Shown piece after piece: positions 26,188 to 35,300 of a stretch of DNA of 64,000 nt. Position 1 is the first letter of the stretch. Each line of letters starts with the position of its first letter. The notes under the pieces are model-generated. The model ran no database searches. It worked only from the letters and a program-made list of their open reading frames with translations, and was not told the DNA's origin. The translations under genes and the position numbers were made by a program. The DNA is from Lachnospiraceae bacterium (GTDB lineage: Bacteria > Bacillota > Clostridia > Lachnospirales > Lachnospiraceae), in NCBI GenBank assembly GCA_021770345.1, contig JAETRD010000006.1, forward strand, positions 62,001 through 126,000, written 5' to 3'.

Positions 26188-27204
26188 CTATATCCCAAAG
26201 GACCACAGCTGCTTGATCTGCCCGCCGATCTGTTCATAGGACCAGCGCTTTAAACTTCGCGCCACGCAGTTCGGGTCGTTGACGAGAAAACCGTCCTCGT
26301 CGTAATCGTAAATGACAATAAAGTGGCCGGCGGACGTGAAATCGCCCGGCCGCATGGCGCAGATCAGCACGTTTCCGGCGGACAGTTCCTGTTTCATAAC
26401 GGAATCGCTGATGCCGGGCCTGTTCACTTTTACGCCGTAATTTCCCGGCACATCGTCCATCAGCGACCACATGGTCCCGGTCCCGGACATGTAATAGCCG
26501 TTTTCCATGCCGTAGGCCGCAATTTTGTCAGGGGTCAGCGTCTCGTCGCGTGTCAGCGCGTAAAGCGCCATCGAAAGGCAGGTGGGGCCGCAGCCCGCAA
26601 TGCCGATGCAGCTGTCATCCCCGTAGGGCGCATAGCCCCATCTGGGGTCCCACTGCAGAAACAGCGGATAGGTCGCATCTTTTTCCGTGTCTGTCAAAGT
26701 TCCCTGCGCCTGGCGTTCGGCCGTCAGGTAGCCCGAGACGAAATCCGCCATTTCGGGGTTGTTTGCCAGCGCTTCAAGCACATTGTCCGGATAGGCGTTC
26801 CTGTTTTCCCATATTTCCCGGATCGTTTCGGAATCCTGCGCCAGCGCTTCGATTTCTGAGAGAACTTCTTCCCTGCTCCGCTTGATGGGGGCGGCGACTT
26901 CAATCTCCTCAATCACGGCCGGATAATCGCTTTTGGCGAAAGCGGCGTTCGTGCTGGCATTATCCGTGCCGAAGGAAAAGAGATCTGCCCGGCCGCCTGC
27001 CCCTGCGCCTGTCTGTTTTGCCCGGTCGAGCTGCAGTCTGATATTCCAGATTAAGAGCAGGATTACTATGACAATCAGTACCTGCAGAAGGAGAAACAGC
27101 CGCCTTTGCCGCCGCCGTTCCTTTTGCCTGCGCGCGCGGATGCGCTGTCTGTTTTGGACTGACTCGTTTACTCCGTATTGTCTGGTATTCTGTCTGACTG
27201 CCAT
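26188..27204 (-). CDS. Membrane-anchored C39-like cysteine peptidase
   Basis: 338 residues. A very basic N-terminus (residues 22-36) precedes one membrane helix (37-55), then a spacer and a C-terminal papain-like C39_2 domain from about residue 178. The catalytic cysteine lies in AGCGPTC (C205), the histidine in AGHFIVIYDY (H294) and an Asp in LVNDPN (D310). The signal-anchor orientation predicts that the peptidase faces outward. Related YvpB-type proteins are poorly characterised. It is the only minus-strand protein gene of normal size in the window. Its upstream region holds five 11-bp-phased repeats that look like a response-regulator operator. The ribosome binding site is GGAGGG. Confidence 0.85.
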   Translation of the reverse strand: MAVRQNTRQYGVNESVQNRQRIRARRQKERRRQRRLFLLLQVLIVIVILLLIWNIRLQLDRAKQTGAGAGGRADLFSFGTDNASTNAAFAKSDYPAVIEEIEVAAPIKRSREEVLSEIEALAQDSETIREIWENRNAYPDNVLEALANNPEMADFVSGYLTAERQAQGTLTDTEKDATYPLFLQWDPRWGYAPYGDDSCIGIAGCGPTCLSMALYALTRDETLTPDKIAAYGMENGYYMSGTGTMWSLMDDVPGNYGVKVNRPGISDSVMKQELSAGNVLICAMRPGDFTSAGHFIVIYDYDEDGFLVNDPNCVARSLKRWSYEQIGGQIKQLWSFGI

Positions 27205-27265
27205 GGTTCGTGCTACCCTCCGTAACTCTTTTTTCCTTTGTTTTCGCCGTGAAACGACATATGCT

Positions 27266-27342
27266 ATTATAAAGGAAATTTCTGAAAAACGCCTTTAAGT
27301 ATTCTTTAACACTCTTTTAAATATTCTTTAATATCTCTTAAA
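27266..27342 (-). promoter_or_regulatory. Promoter with five 11-bp-phased TTAAAG repeats
   Basis: On the minus strand five TTAAAG-like hexamers are spaced exactly 11 bp apart (plus coordinates 27337, 27326, 27315, 27304 and 27293). A perfect TATAAT (27266-27271) lies 21 bp beyond the last repeat, and no good -35 box is present. This is the layout of promoters activated by OmpR/PhoB-family regulators such as Bacillus PhoP. It serves the C39-like peptidase gene. Confidence 0.7.
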
Positions 27343-27408
27343 GAAGTCCCGGAAGTTTCGATTTCAGGCGGAAAATAAAAATGTGGAAACACAGGAAAAA
27401 GCAATTCG

Positions 27409-27437
27409 TTGCGCATGACCCGTTTTTGTGATAAAAT
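27409..27437 (+). promoter_or_regulatory. lepB promoter
   Basis: TTGCGC (27409-27414), 17 bp, extended -10 TGATAAAAT (hexamer 27432-27437), 33 bp before lepB. Confidence 0.65.
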
Positions 27438-27470
27438 GCGAAATATATGGTGTTATGGAGGAACGCAGGG

Positions 27471-28055
27471 ATGCCAAAACGCAGGAAGAGCGGGCTTAAC
27501 TTCGGAAAACAGAAAAAGAAAATCAACATGACGGTCGTAAAAGAGATTCTGACCTGGGCCGCGGAAATTCTGCTGGCAGTTCTGACCGCGTATACGCTGG
27601 TCTATTTTGTTGGGCTTCGGACGAGCGTGGTCGGACAGTCCATGGCGGAGACGCTAAACGGCGGAGATGAGATACTTGTCAACCGTTTTATCTATAAAGT
27701 GACCAATCCCAGGCCGAATGATATCGTGGTATTTCTGCCGAACGGCAATGAAAAATCTCATTATTATGTGAAGCGGGTGATCGCGACACCGGGGGATGTG
27801 GTTTTGATTGAGAACGGAACCGTCTACGTCAACGGGGACGAATTCCCGGAGGAAATCCAGGCGGCATCGATCGAGGATGCGGGGCTTGCGGGGGAGGAGC
27901 TGGTGCTCGGAGCCGATGAATATTTTGTGCTCGGGGACAACCGCAACAACAGTGAGGACAGCCGGTATGCCAATATCGGCAACATCAAAAAGGAACACAT
28001 AATCGGAAAAGCATGGTTTTGCGTATCGCCGTGGAGCGAGCTTGGTTTTTTGTGA
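27471..28055 (+). CDS. lepB: Signal peptidase I
   Basis: 194 residues with one N-terminal membrane helix (about 24-46). It removes signal peptides outside the membrane. The catalytic serine is in VGQSMAETL near residue 60, the lysine in YYVKRVIATPGD near 103, and the GDNRNNSEDSR box near 158. The ATG at 27471 has GGAGG nine bases upstream. It starts the lepB-rbgA-rnhB operon. Confidence 0.93.
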   Translation: MPKRRKSGLNFGKQKKKINMTVVKEILTWAAEILLAVLTAYTLVYFVGLRTSVVGQSMAETLNGGDEILVNRFIYKVTNPRPNDIVVFLPNGNEKSHYYVKRVIATPGDVVLIENGTVYVNGDEFPEEIQAASIEDAGLAGEELVLGADEYFVLGDNRNNSEDSRYANIGNIKKEHIIGKAWFCVSPWSELGFL

Positions 28056-28069
28056 TTTAGGAGGTAAAG

Positions 28070-28936
28070 ATGCAGTTTCAATGGTATCCGGGACATATGA
28101 CAAAGGCAAAGCGCCAGATGCAGGAAGATATGAAGCTGATCGACCTGGTGATTGAGCTGGTGGATGCAAGAATACCGCAAAGCAGCAGAAATCCCGACAT
28201 CGACGAGCTCGGAAAGAATAAATACAGGCTGATTCTGATGAACAAAGCCGATTTGTCCGACGAGGAGCGTAACCGGGAGTGGACGGAATACTTCCGGGAG
28301 AGGGGCTGTTATGTGGTCTGTCTGGACGCCCGCAGCAGGGCGGGGATGAAACAGGTGACAAACGTGGTGATGGAGGCGTGCAGGGAGAAGATTGAGCGGG
28401 ACCGTAAGCGCGGGATCGTGAACCGTCCGGTGCGCGCGATGGTCGTGGGAATCCCGAATGTCGGGAAATCCACGTTTATCAATTCTTATGCGGGAAAGGC
28501 CTGCGCGAAGACCGGCAATAAGCCCGGCGTCACAAGGGGGAAACAGTGGATTCGGCTCAATAAGAATGTGGAACTGCTCGATACGCCGGGGATTCTCTGG
28601 CCGAAATTCGAAGATCAGACGGTGGGGCTGCGCCTTGCGCTGATCGGGGCCATCAAAGATGAGATCCTCAACATTGACGAGCTGGCGCTTGCACTGATAA
28701 AGTTGCTTCAAAAGGAGTATCCCGGTGTGCTTTCGGACCGCTATTCCACGGAGGAACAGCCGCTGCGCGAGGAGGAAGAGCCCGCGGATGTGCTCCGTGG
28801 GATCGCGGAGAACAGAAAGTGTATTTCCCGCGGGAACGAGCCGGATTACGGCAAGGCCGCTGCGCTTCTCATCGACGAGTTCCGCGGCGGAAAGCTTGGG
28901 AAGATTACGCTGGAGCAGCCGCAGCGGGGCGGATGA
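28070..28936 (+). CDS. rbgA: Ribosome biogenesis GTPase RbgA (YlqF)
   Basis: 288 residues. It is a circularly permuted GTPase needed for late assembly of the 50S subunit. The G4 motif NKAD (near residue 62) precedes G1 GIPNVGKST (near 127) and G3 DTPGILWP, the diagnostic permuted order. The N-terminal MQFQWYPGHMTKAK is typical. The start follows AGGAGGTAAAG, 14 bp after lepB. Confidence 0.96.
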   Translation: MQFQWYPGHMTKAKRQMQEDMKLIDLVIELVDARIPQSSRNPDIDELGKNKYRLILMNKADLSDEERNREWTEYFRERGCYVVCLDARSRAGMKQVTNVVMEACREKIERDRKRGIVNRPVRAMVVGIPNVGKSTFINSYAGKACAKTGNKPGVTRGKQWIRLNKNVELLDTPGILWPKFEDQTVGLRLALIGAIKDEILNIDELALALIKLLQKEYPGVLSDRYSTEEQPLREEEEPADVLRGIAENRKCISRGNEPDYGKAAALLIDEFRGGKLGKITLEQPQRGG

Positions 28937-28964
28937 TACGGCGGAGAGTGAGAGCGGGATTGTG

Positions 28965-29726
28965 ATGGAAGAAAAAAGGATTGCACAGATCAAAGAAGAA
29001 CTGAAGATGACGGAGGACGATGGGCTGGCTTCATTTACAGAGAGATATGGCGGGGATGCGCGCGCCGGCGTACAGAAGCTGGTGGAGCAGGCAAAAGGGC
29101 GGCTTGCGCGCCTTTTTGCGGAGCGGGAGCGCATCGAGAAGCTGAAAATTTACGAGCGCGAATACGAGCCGTGCGGTTATGTCTGCGGTATCGACGAGGC
29201 AGGGCGGGGACCGCTCGCGGGTCCGGTGGTAGCGGGAGCCGTGATTCTGCCTGCGGACTGCGATATCTTATACATCAACGACTCGAAAAAGCTTTCCGCG
29301 GCGAAGCGGGAGGAGCTTTATGCGGTGATCATGGAAAAGGCCGTTGCGGTCGGCGTCGGGATGGCCGGGCCGGGGCGGATTGACGAGATTAATATTTTGC
29401 AGGCGACCTATGAGGCGATGCGGGAAGCTATAAGCAAACTGTCGGTGAAACCCGATATATTATTAAATGATGCGGTGACGATCCCGGGGGTGGCAATCCG
29501 GCAGGTGCCGATTATCAAAGGGGATGCAAAAAGCATTTCCATCGGCGCCGCGAGCATAATAGCGAAGGTGACCAGAGACCGTCTGATGCTGGAATATGAC
29601 CGGATTATGCCGGAGTATGGATTTGCGTCGAACAAAGGCTACGGCTCGGCCGAACATATTGCAGCACTGAAAAAATACGGTCCGTCTCCGATTCACCGCG
29701 CGGGATTTATCGGCAACTTTGTGTGA
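28965..29726 (+). CDS. rnhB: Ribonuclease HII
   Basis: 253 residues. It cuts the RNA strand of RNA-DNA hybrids and removes misincorporated ribonucleotides. The catalytic motif GIDEAGRGPLAGPVVAGAV is near residue 73, with NDSKKLS and later KGDAKSISIGAASI. An extra 70-residue N-terminal helical region is common in Firmicutes RnhB. The start at 28965 is uncertain: no strong ribosome binding site is seen, and GTG at 28962 is equally placed. Upstream extension would overlap rbgA. Confidence 0.93.
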   Translation: MEEKRIAQIKEELKMTEDDGLASFTERYGGDARAGVQKLVEQAKGRLARLFAERERIEKLKIYEREYEPCGYVCGIDEAGRGPLAGPVVAGAVILPADCDILYINDSKKLSAAKREELYAVIMEKAVAVGVGMAGPGRIDEINILQATYEAMREAISKLSVKPDILLNDAVTIPGVAIRQVPIIKGDAKSISIGAASIIAKVTRDRLMLEYDRIMPEYGFASNKGYGSAEHIAALKKYGPSPIHRAGFIGNFV

Positions 29727-29740
29727 AGGATGTGGAAAAG

Positions 29741-31666
29741 ATGCAGATATCAGAGATGTTAGGACAATACAATCGGAATACTGCAAACGGCACGGAAGAG
29801 CTGAAAAACAGTCAGGGCGTACAGCGCCTCGTATCGAGAGTGCGGGACCTGTCTGCGGGAAGCGTGTTTGAGGGCACCGTCAATTACGCGAAAAACGGCA
29901 AGGTAGTGCTGACACTCGCAAACGGGGAGCAGATCAGCGCCCGGATGGACGGCAAGGTGGAGATGAGGCCGGGAAGCGCCATGTTTTTTCAGGTGCGCTC
30001 CAACGACGGTATGACAATCGCGCTCCGGCCGTATTCGGGGGCGGGAAGTGGAGGAAATCCGATTCTGCAGAATGCGCTGACTGCGGCGCAGATACCGGTG
30101 ACGGACCGGAGCCTTGTGATGGTGGATACGATGATGCGGGAACAGATGCCGATCGATAAGCAGAGTCTTTTAAATATGATTCGGGTGGTGGACGCGAACC
30201 CGGAATCGAATGTACAGACGCTTGTGCAGATGACAAAGCTTGGCATGCCGGTGACGGCGGAGCTTGCGAGCCAGTTCGAGAACTATCTGTCGGACCGCCA
30301 CGCGCTGTTAAATGAGATGGAGCTGGTGACGGCGCAGCTGTCGGAACTGCTCGGGGACGAGAGCATGGAGCCGGAGGCGGCGCTGCGGCTGTACAATCAG
30401 ATTCTCACGATTCTCACCGGTGACGGGAGTACGTCGCAGGCGGGCGCCATACAGGGTAATCCGAATGGAATACAGGGTAATCCGAACGGATTACCCCAAA
30501 ATCCATCCGGAATGCCTGCGACGGAAAATTTTGTGGAGAATCTTATCGGAGATTCCGTGAATGGAAAGGGAGCGGTTGACGCGTCGGGACAGCCGGTGCC
30601 GGATTTTCAGGTGATGTCCGATCAGCAGGCAGCGGGGGAAAAAGAAGCCATCCGGTCAACGTTCGAAGATTCTGCAGGAAATCCTGCAGGCGCCGGAGGC
30701 GTTTTGCCGGGGGCCGCGGAGCAGCCGCAGACGATCGGGAATCTGTTTACGGAGGAACAGTTCGCAAGGCTTGCAAAGAGCCTCGCGGAGATTCCTGCGC
30801 TGGCCGGAAACCACGCGCTTTTTGTCGGGGAAGCGGAGGAGGAAGTGTATGTGGATACGCTGCAGGATGACGGCCTGCCGCAGACTGCGGAGGCAGCCGT
30901 ACAGGCGGATGATGCGGCGAAAACCGTCCGGACGCTGAACCCGAATCTGACGGCGGCACAGCTGCTGCAGACGGTGGGAAAAGCGCTGACGGAGAACCGG
31001 CCTCTCGGCCTTGCGGGGATGCAGCGTCTGTTTGCGGGAAAGGAGTTCGGGCAGCTGCTCGCCGATGTGGCGGAACGGCAATGGCTGATAAAGCCGAAGG
31101 ACGTAAAGCGCGCGGGCAGCGTAGAGGAGCTCTACGAGAGACTGTCCGGCCAGATGCGTCAGCTCGAGGCGGCGGTGCGCCAGGCGGGGACGCAGCATGT
31201 CTCGGTCCTGCAGACCGCGTCGGATATCCGGGGGAACCTCGAATTTATGAATCAGATGAACCAGATTTACAACTATGTGCAGCTGCCGCTCAAGATGTCC
31301 GGTCAGAATGCCAACGGGGAACTTTATGTGTACTCAAACCGGAAAAAGTTTACGGACCCGGATGCCGAACTGACCGCGTTTCTTCATCTGGATCTGGAAA
31401 ATCTCGGCTCTACGGATGTCTCCGTGCGCATGCAGAACCGTCAGGTGAAAACGAATTTTTATCTGGAAAATGATGCCGCTTATCAGCTTTTGGAAAAGCA
31501 TCTGCCGATTTTGGAGAAGCGATTGAAAAACAAGGGCTATCAGTGCCAGATTTCGATTGCGAAGGAAAAGAAGGACAGCAGCTTTTCCGAAAATTTTGTG
31601 AAGAAGGGACAGACGCAGACGAGCGGAAAGACATTGCGCAGATATTCCTTTGACGTGAGGGCTTAG
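29741..31666 (+). CDS. ylqG: FliK-like C-terminal domain protein (YlqG type)
   Basis: 641 residues. The C-terminal 110 residues resemble the Flg_hook domain of the flagellar hook-length protein FliK (VSVRMQNRQVKTNFYLEN, then LEKHLPILEKRLKNKGYQC). The middle is long, low in complexity and rich in Ala, Gln and Gly, with a short tandem repeat IQGNPNG, IQGNPNG, LPQNPSG (nt 30450-30510). No signal peptide is visible. Position between rnhB and an FlhB C-domain-like gene matches ylqG of Bacillus. Its function is unknown. ATG at 29741 is preferred; GTG at 29723 overlaps the rnhB stop. Confidence 0.7.
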   Translation: MQISEMLGQYNRNTANGTEELKNSQGVQRLVSRVRDLSAGSVFEGTVNYAKNGKVVLTLANGEQISARMDGKVEMRPGSAMFFQVRSNDGMTIALRPYSGAGSGGNPILQNALTAAQIPVTDRSLVMVDTMMREQMPIDKQSLLNMIRVVDANPESNVQTLVQMTKLGMPVTAELASQFENYLSDRHALLNEMELVTAQLSELLGDESMEPEAALRLYNQILTILTGDGSTSQAGAIQGNPNGIQGNPNGLPQNPSGMPATENFVENLIGDSVNGKGAVDASGQPVPDFQVMSDQQAAGEKEAIRSTFEDSAGNPAGAGGVLPGAAEQPQTIGNLFTEEQFARLAKSLAEIPALAGNHALFVGEAEEEVYVDTLQDDGLPQTAEAAVQADDAAKTVRTLNPNLTAAQLLQTVGKALTENRPLGLAGMQRLFAGKEFGQLLADVAERQWLIKPKDVKRAGSVEELYERLSGQMRQLEAAVRQAGTQHVSVLQTASDIRGNLEFMNQMNQIYNYVQLPLKMSGQNANGELYVYSNRKKFTDPDAELTAFLHLDLENLGSTDVSVRMQNRQVKTNFYLENDAAYQLLEKHLPILEKRLKNKGYQCQISIAKEKKDSSFSENFVKKGQTQTSGKTLRRYSFDVRA

Positions 31667-31679
31667 ACGGAGGATTGAC

Positions 31680-32003
31680 ATGCCGGATTATGTGAAAAAA
31701 AGGGGAAGAGATCAGCTCGGAGAAAATAAAAAGACAGCGGTGGCGCTCGCCTACCAGCCCGGAGATCAGGCGCCGAAAATCCTTGCAGCGGGAAAAGGCG
31801 AGGTGGCGGAGCGCATTATCGAGACAGCGGAGGCCAACGACGTCCCGTTTTATCAGGACGGCCAGCTGGCGCAGACGCTCTCGAAGCTTCAGATCGGCGA
31901 TACGATACCGCCGGAGCTCTACGAGGTGGTGGCGGAGATATTGGTCTTTGTGGACGATATGGACCGCATGAAATCTAAGTTGCAGAAATCGGGATTGTTG
32001 TAG
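31680..32003 (+). CDS. ylqH: FlhB C-terminal-domain-like protein (YlqH type)
   Basis: 107 residues matching the cytoplasmic C-terminal domain of FlhB/EscU without its membrane part: TAVALAYQPGDQAPKILAAG, then IETAEANDVPFYQDGQLAQTL and a final VAEILVFVDDMD. The NPTH autocleavage motif of FlhB is absent. Such stand-alone domains accompany ylqG in Firmicutes; function unknown. The start follows GGAGGATTGAC, 13 bp after ylqG. Confidence 0.85.
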   Translation: MPDYVKKRGRDQLGENKKTAVALAYQPGDQAPKILAAGKGEVAERIIETAEANDVPFYQDGQLAQTLSKLQIGDTIPPELYEVVAEILVFVDDMDRMKSKLQKSGLL

Positions 32004-32015
32004 GAGGAAAACCGT

Positions 32016-32378
32016 TTGAATAATCGCAGGACCGGAATGAAATATGAAACGCTTGCGGCGGAGTATCTGCAGGAAAAGGGGTATCGGATTCGGATACGGA
32101 ATTTCCGATGCCGTTTCGGGGAGATTGATATCATTGCGGAGGACGGCGGCGCGCTTGTGTTTTTTGAGATCAAATACCGAAGCGGCGGACAGTGCGGAAA
32201 TCCCCTGGAGGCCGTGGATGAGCGCAAGCAACGGCGCATCTCCCGGGCGGCACTGTACTATTATAAAGAAAACGGATATGTGAAGGAGCAGCCCTGCCGG
32301 TTTGACGTGATCGGGATAGAGGGGAACGGTGCGGTCCGGCATATAGAAAATGCCTTTGAATTTCAGGGGTGGCGATGA
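32016..32378 (+). CDS. yraN: UPF0102/YraN family endonuclease-like protein
   Basis: 120 residues. The core carries the restriction-endonuclease-like pattern RFGEIDIIAEDGG followed by VFFEIKYRSGG, equivalent to the D-ExK active site. The family is broadly conserved but its activity is not established. The start appears to be TTG at 32016, preceded by TAGGAGG at 7-base spacing; ATG at 32037 is an alternative. It follows ylqH by 12 bp. Confidence 0.85.
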   Translation: MNNRRTGMKYETLAAEYLQEKGYRIRIRNFRCRFGEIDIIAEDGGALVFFEIKYRSGGQCGNPLEAVDERKQRRISRAALYYYKENGYVKEQPCRFDVIGIEGNGAVRHIENAFEFQGWR

Positions 32379-32398
32379 CTTTGCAGGAGGAAACAGTT

Positions 32399-35300
32399 AT
32401 GGATAACAGGAAAGCGACAAAAATATCTTTAGAGGGGATTCAGACGGAAATAACAATGCTTTCTCATGAGATTGAGGCAGTAAAGATTATTTTGGAGGAG
32501 ATTACACGCTTTACGTCAGAGGAGGATTTCAACAAAGCGGTCAATCGGTTGCTGGCGGTTGTCGGGGATTACATGGATGCCGAGCGTGTCTATATTTTTG
32601 AGGATCGGGGAGAATTTTATCCGAATACCTACGAGTGGTGTAAGCCGGGAATCGAATCGGAGATCGATACGCTGCAGAATGTCACAAGAGAGGAGGCAAG
32701 CCCGTGGATCGAACGCCTGGAAAAGGGTGAGTGCATCTATATATCGGATGTCGAGGAGATTAAAGACACGGTGCCGGACATCTATGCGCTGCTGCACCGA
32801 CAGAAAATCAACCGGGTCGTGGAGGCCCCAATCAAGATGGATAATCGTCTGTTCGGGTTTCTCGGCGTGGACAACGCGCCGAACGAGATAACCGGACTCA
32901 TTATAGATGCGCTCTCGATGCTGGGTACATTTCTCGGAATGTCCATGCAGCTTCGGAAAGAACGGGCAAATATTCAAAAGAAAAACCTTGCGCTGATTCA
33001 GGAGCAGAAGCGGTATCGCGACGCGCTCTCGAACAGCTCCGAATACTGTTATTCATTTGACGTGAATGACGGTCGTATCTATGAGGAGGTCGTGACCGCA
33101 CACGGAGGCAGGCTTGCGGAGGAGCTTGGACTTATGCTTCCGGTCAGCTTTGACGATCTGAATCAGAAATACCTGTCTTATTTCGGTGTTGAAATCCTGG
33201 ATAAAGAATCCGCAAGGATTTTCACCTGTGAGGGGCTGTTGGAGCAGTACGACAACGGCGTGACAAGTGTGGAGTCGGAGTATTACAGCCCGGTCGCGGA
33301 CCGGTATCTGCGCGTGTGCATGCTGCTGTCGAAGGACGATGCAACCGGACATGTGTATGCCGTTGTCATCGCGAATGACACGACGGAGGCCAGAAAAAAA
33401 GAAGACAGACAGCTGCATGAACTCAAGGAGATGGGAAGGCAGTTAGAGTATGCAAACCACGAAATGAACCTTCAGCTTGAGACGGTGCTCGGCGGAATCG
33501 CCGGCGGGTTTAAGATCAGCAGGGATGACAGGGATTATTCGTTTGTGTATGTCAGCGAGGGGGCTGCGTTGATTCAGGGATATACGGCCGAGGAGTTTCT
33601 CGAGGCATCCGGCGGCTCGGTGCTTTCCAACTGTTATCACGAGGACAGGGAGTACACAAGGCTTGCGCTGGAAGCGCAGCATGCGAGAGGGGAAGTGCAT
33701 TATGTCAAATACCGGGTGCGGCACAGGGACGGAAGTTTAAAGTGGATCATCGACAGCGGCAAGCGGGTGATAGGTCCGGACGGAGACGTGCGTCATTACA
33801 GTCTGGTTCAGGATGTGACGGAGCTTGAGGAGCGGAACATCGCGTTGAAGGATGCGAACGAAATGCAGGCGCAGATGCTCGATTCTATCAGCTGCGGCGT
33901 GCTTGCCTACAAGGTTCCGGAGCATGAACTGATCGTTGTCAACGATGCGGCAAAAGAGATTATAGAGAGCGGTTCTTCCGATGTGATGGAAGATGTGGGG
34001 CGGTTTTATACACAGAGTATCATTCCGGAAGACCGGGAAATTGCAAACGGGATGGCGGACGGACTGAAAGAGCCGGGCGAGAGCGCCCAGAACAAATTCC
34101 GGGTGAGGAGATCGGACGGTTCACTGATGGTTGTCCAGTGCAACACGAAACTTCTGCAGTTCACGAACGGACAGCGCTACATTTTGAGCTCGATGCTCGA
34201 CATCACGGAGCAGACAAATCTCGAATGGCTGCTCACGGCGGAGCGCGGCCAGTACAAGGATGCGCTGCTTGACGGTGCGGAGCTTTCCTTCTCGGTTGAC
34301 CTGACAAAAGGATATCTGCAGGATGCCGTACATACGAAGGACGGGGAGATTCCCGCAGAACGGATAAGTATGACGGCACCGGTCTGCTATGACGATATGC
34401 TGGACAAATGGATCGGACAGAGACAGATCACGCCGCTGAATGCGGCCCGGGGTATGGGCCTTCACAGAAAAGAACTGCTTGAGCGGTATGAGGGCGGCGA
34501 TACCCGTGTGGAGGAGGAGTACTACAGCGCGAAGTATGACGAGTATTACAATATTCTGATCCTGTTGTCCAAGGTGCACGAGAAGGACCATGTGCATGCG
34601 ATTTTTATTGTTTACAACATAACGGAAGCAAGAAAAGCGGAGCAGCTCCATAAGAACCAGCTGATCGAGGCAAAGGAAACTTTAAGCGTCGTCAACAGAG
34701 AATTGCAGACCTCCCTGCGCTCGGAGAGAGAGAAGACGGCCGTGATCGGGGCGATGAGCAATATCTATTACTGCAGTTACCTGATTGATTTGCGGAACGA
34801 GACGATTTCTACGGTGTCGAGCATCGGATATATGGACCGGATATTTTCTCACAGGGCCACGGAAGCGCTGCGTCTCTGGATTGATCAGTTGTTAGACGAG
34901 TCGTTCCGGGAGGATATGCGGGCGTTTGCGGACCTTGCGACGGTGCCGGAACGCATGCGCGATACGCAGATTGTGAATATGGACTGCATCAGCAAGAAGG
35001 CGGGATGGATCCGCGTGAGTTTTATTGCGGTGAGCCGGGACGAGGAGGGCAACGTATACCGGGTGCTCTGGGCGGCGCAGCATATCGATGCCGAAAAGCA
35101 GATAGAGCTTGCGCAGCAGGAGGCGCTCCGCACGGCCTATGAGTCGGCGAGCCGCGCAAACAGCGCAAAGACGAAATTTCTCGCAAATATGAGCCATGAT
35201 ATCCGCACGCCGATGAACGCCATTATCGGTATGACGGCGATCGCGGGAACGCATCTCGACGACAGGGAGCGGGTGGCGGACTGCCTGGGCAAAATTACCG

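Noticed and set aside
27824-29134. 436-codon open frame on the minus strand
   Set aside because: It lies opposite lepB, rbgA and rnhB, which all carry complete family motifs. It is a by-product of GC-rich codon use.
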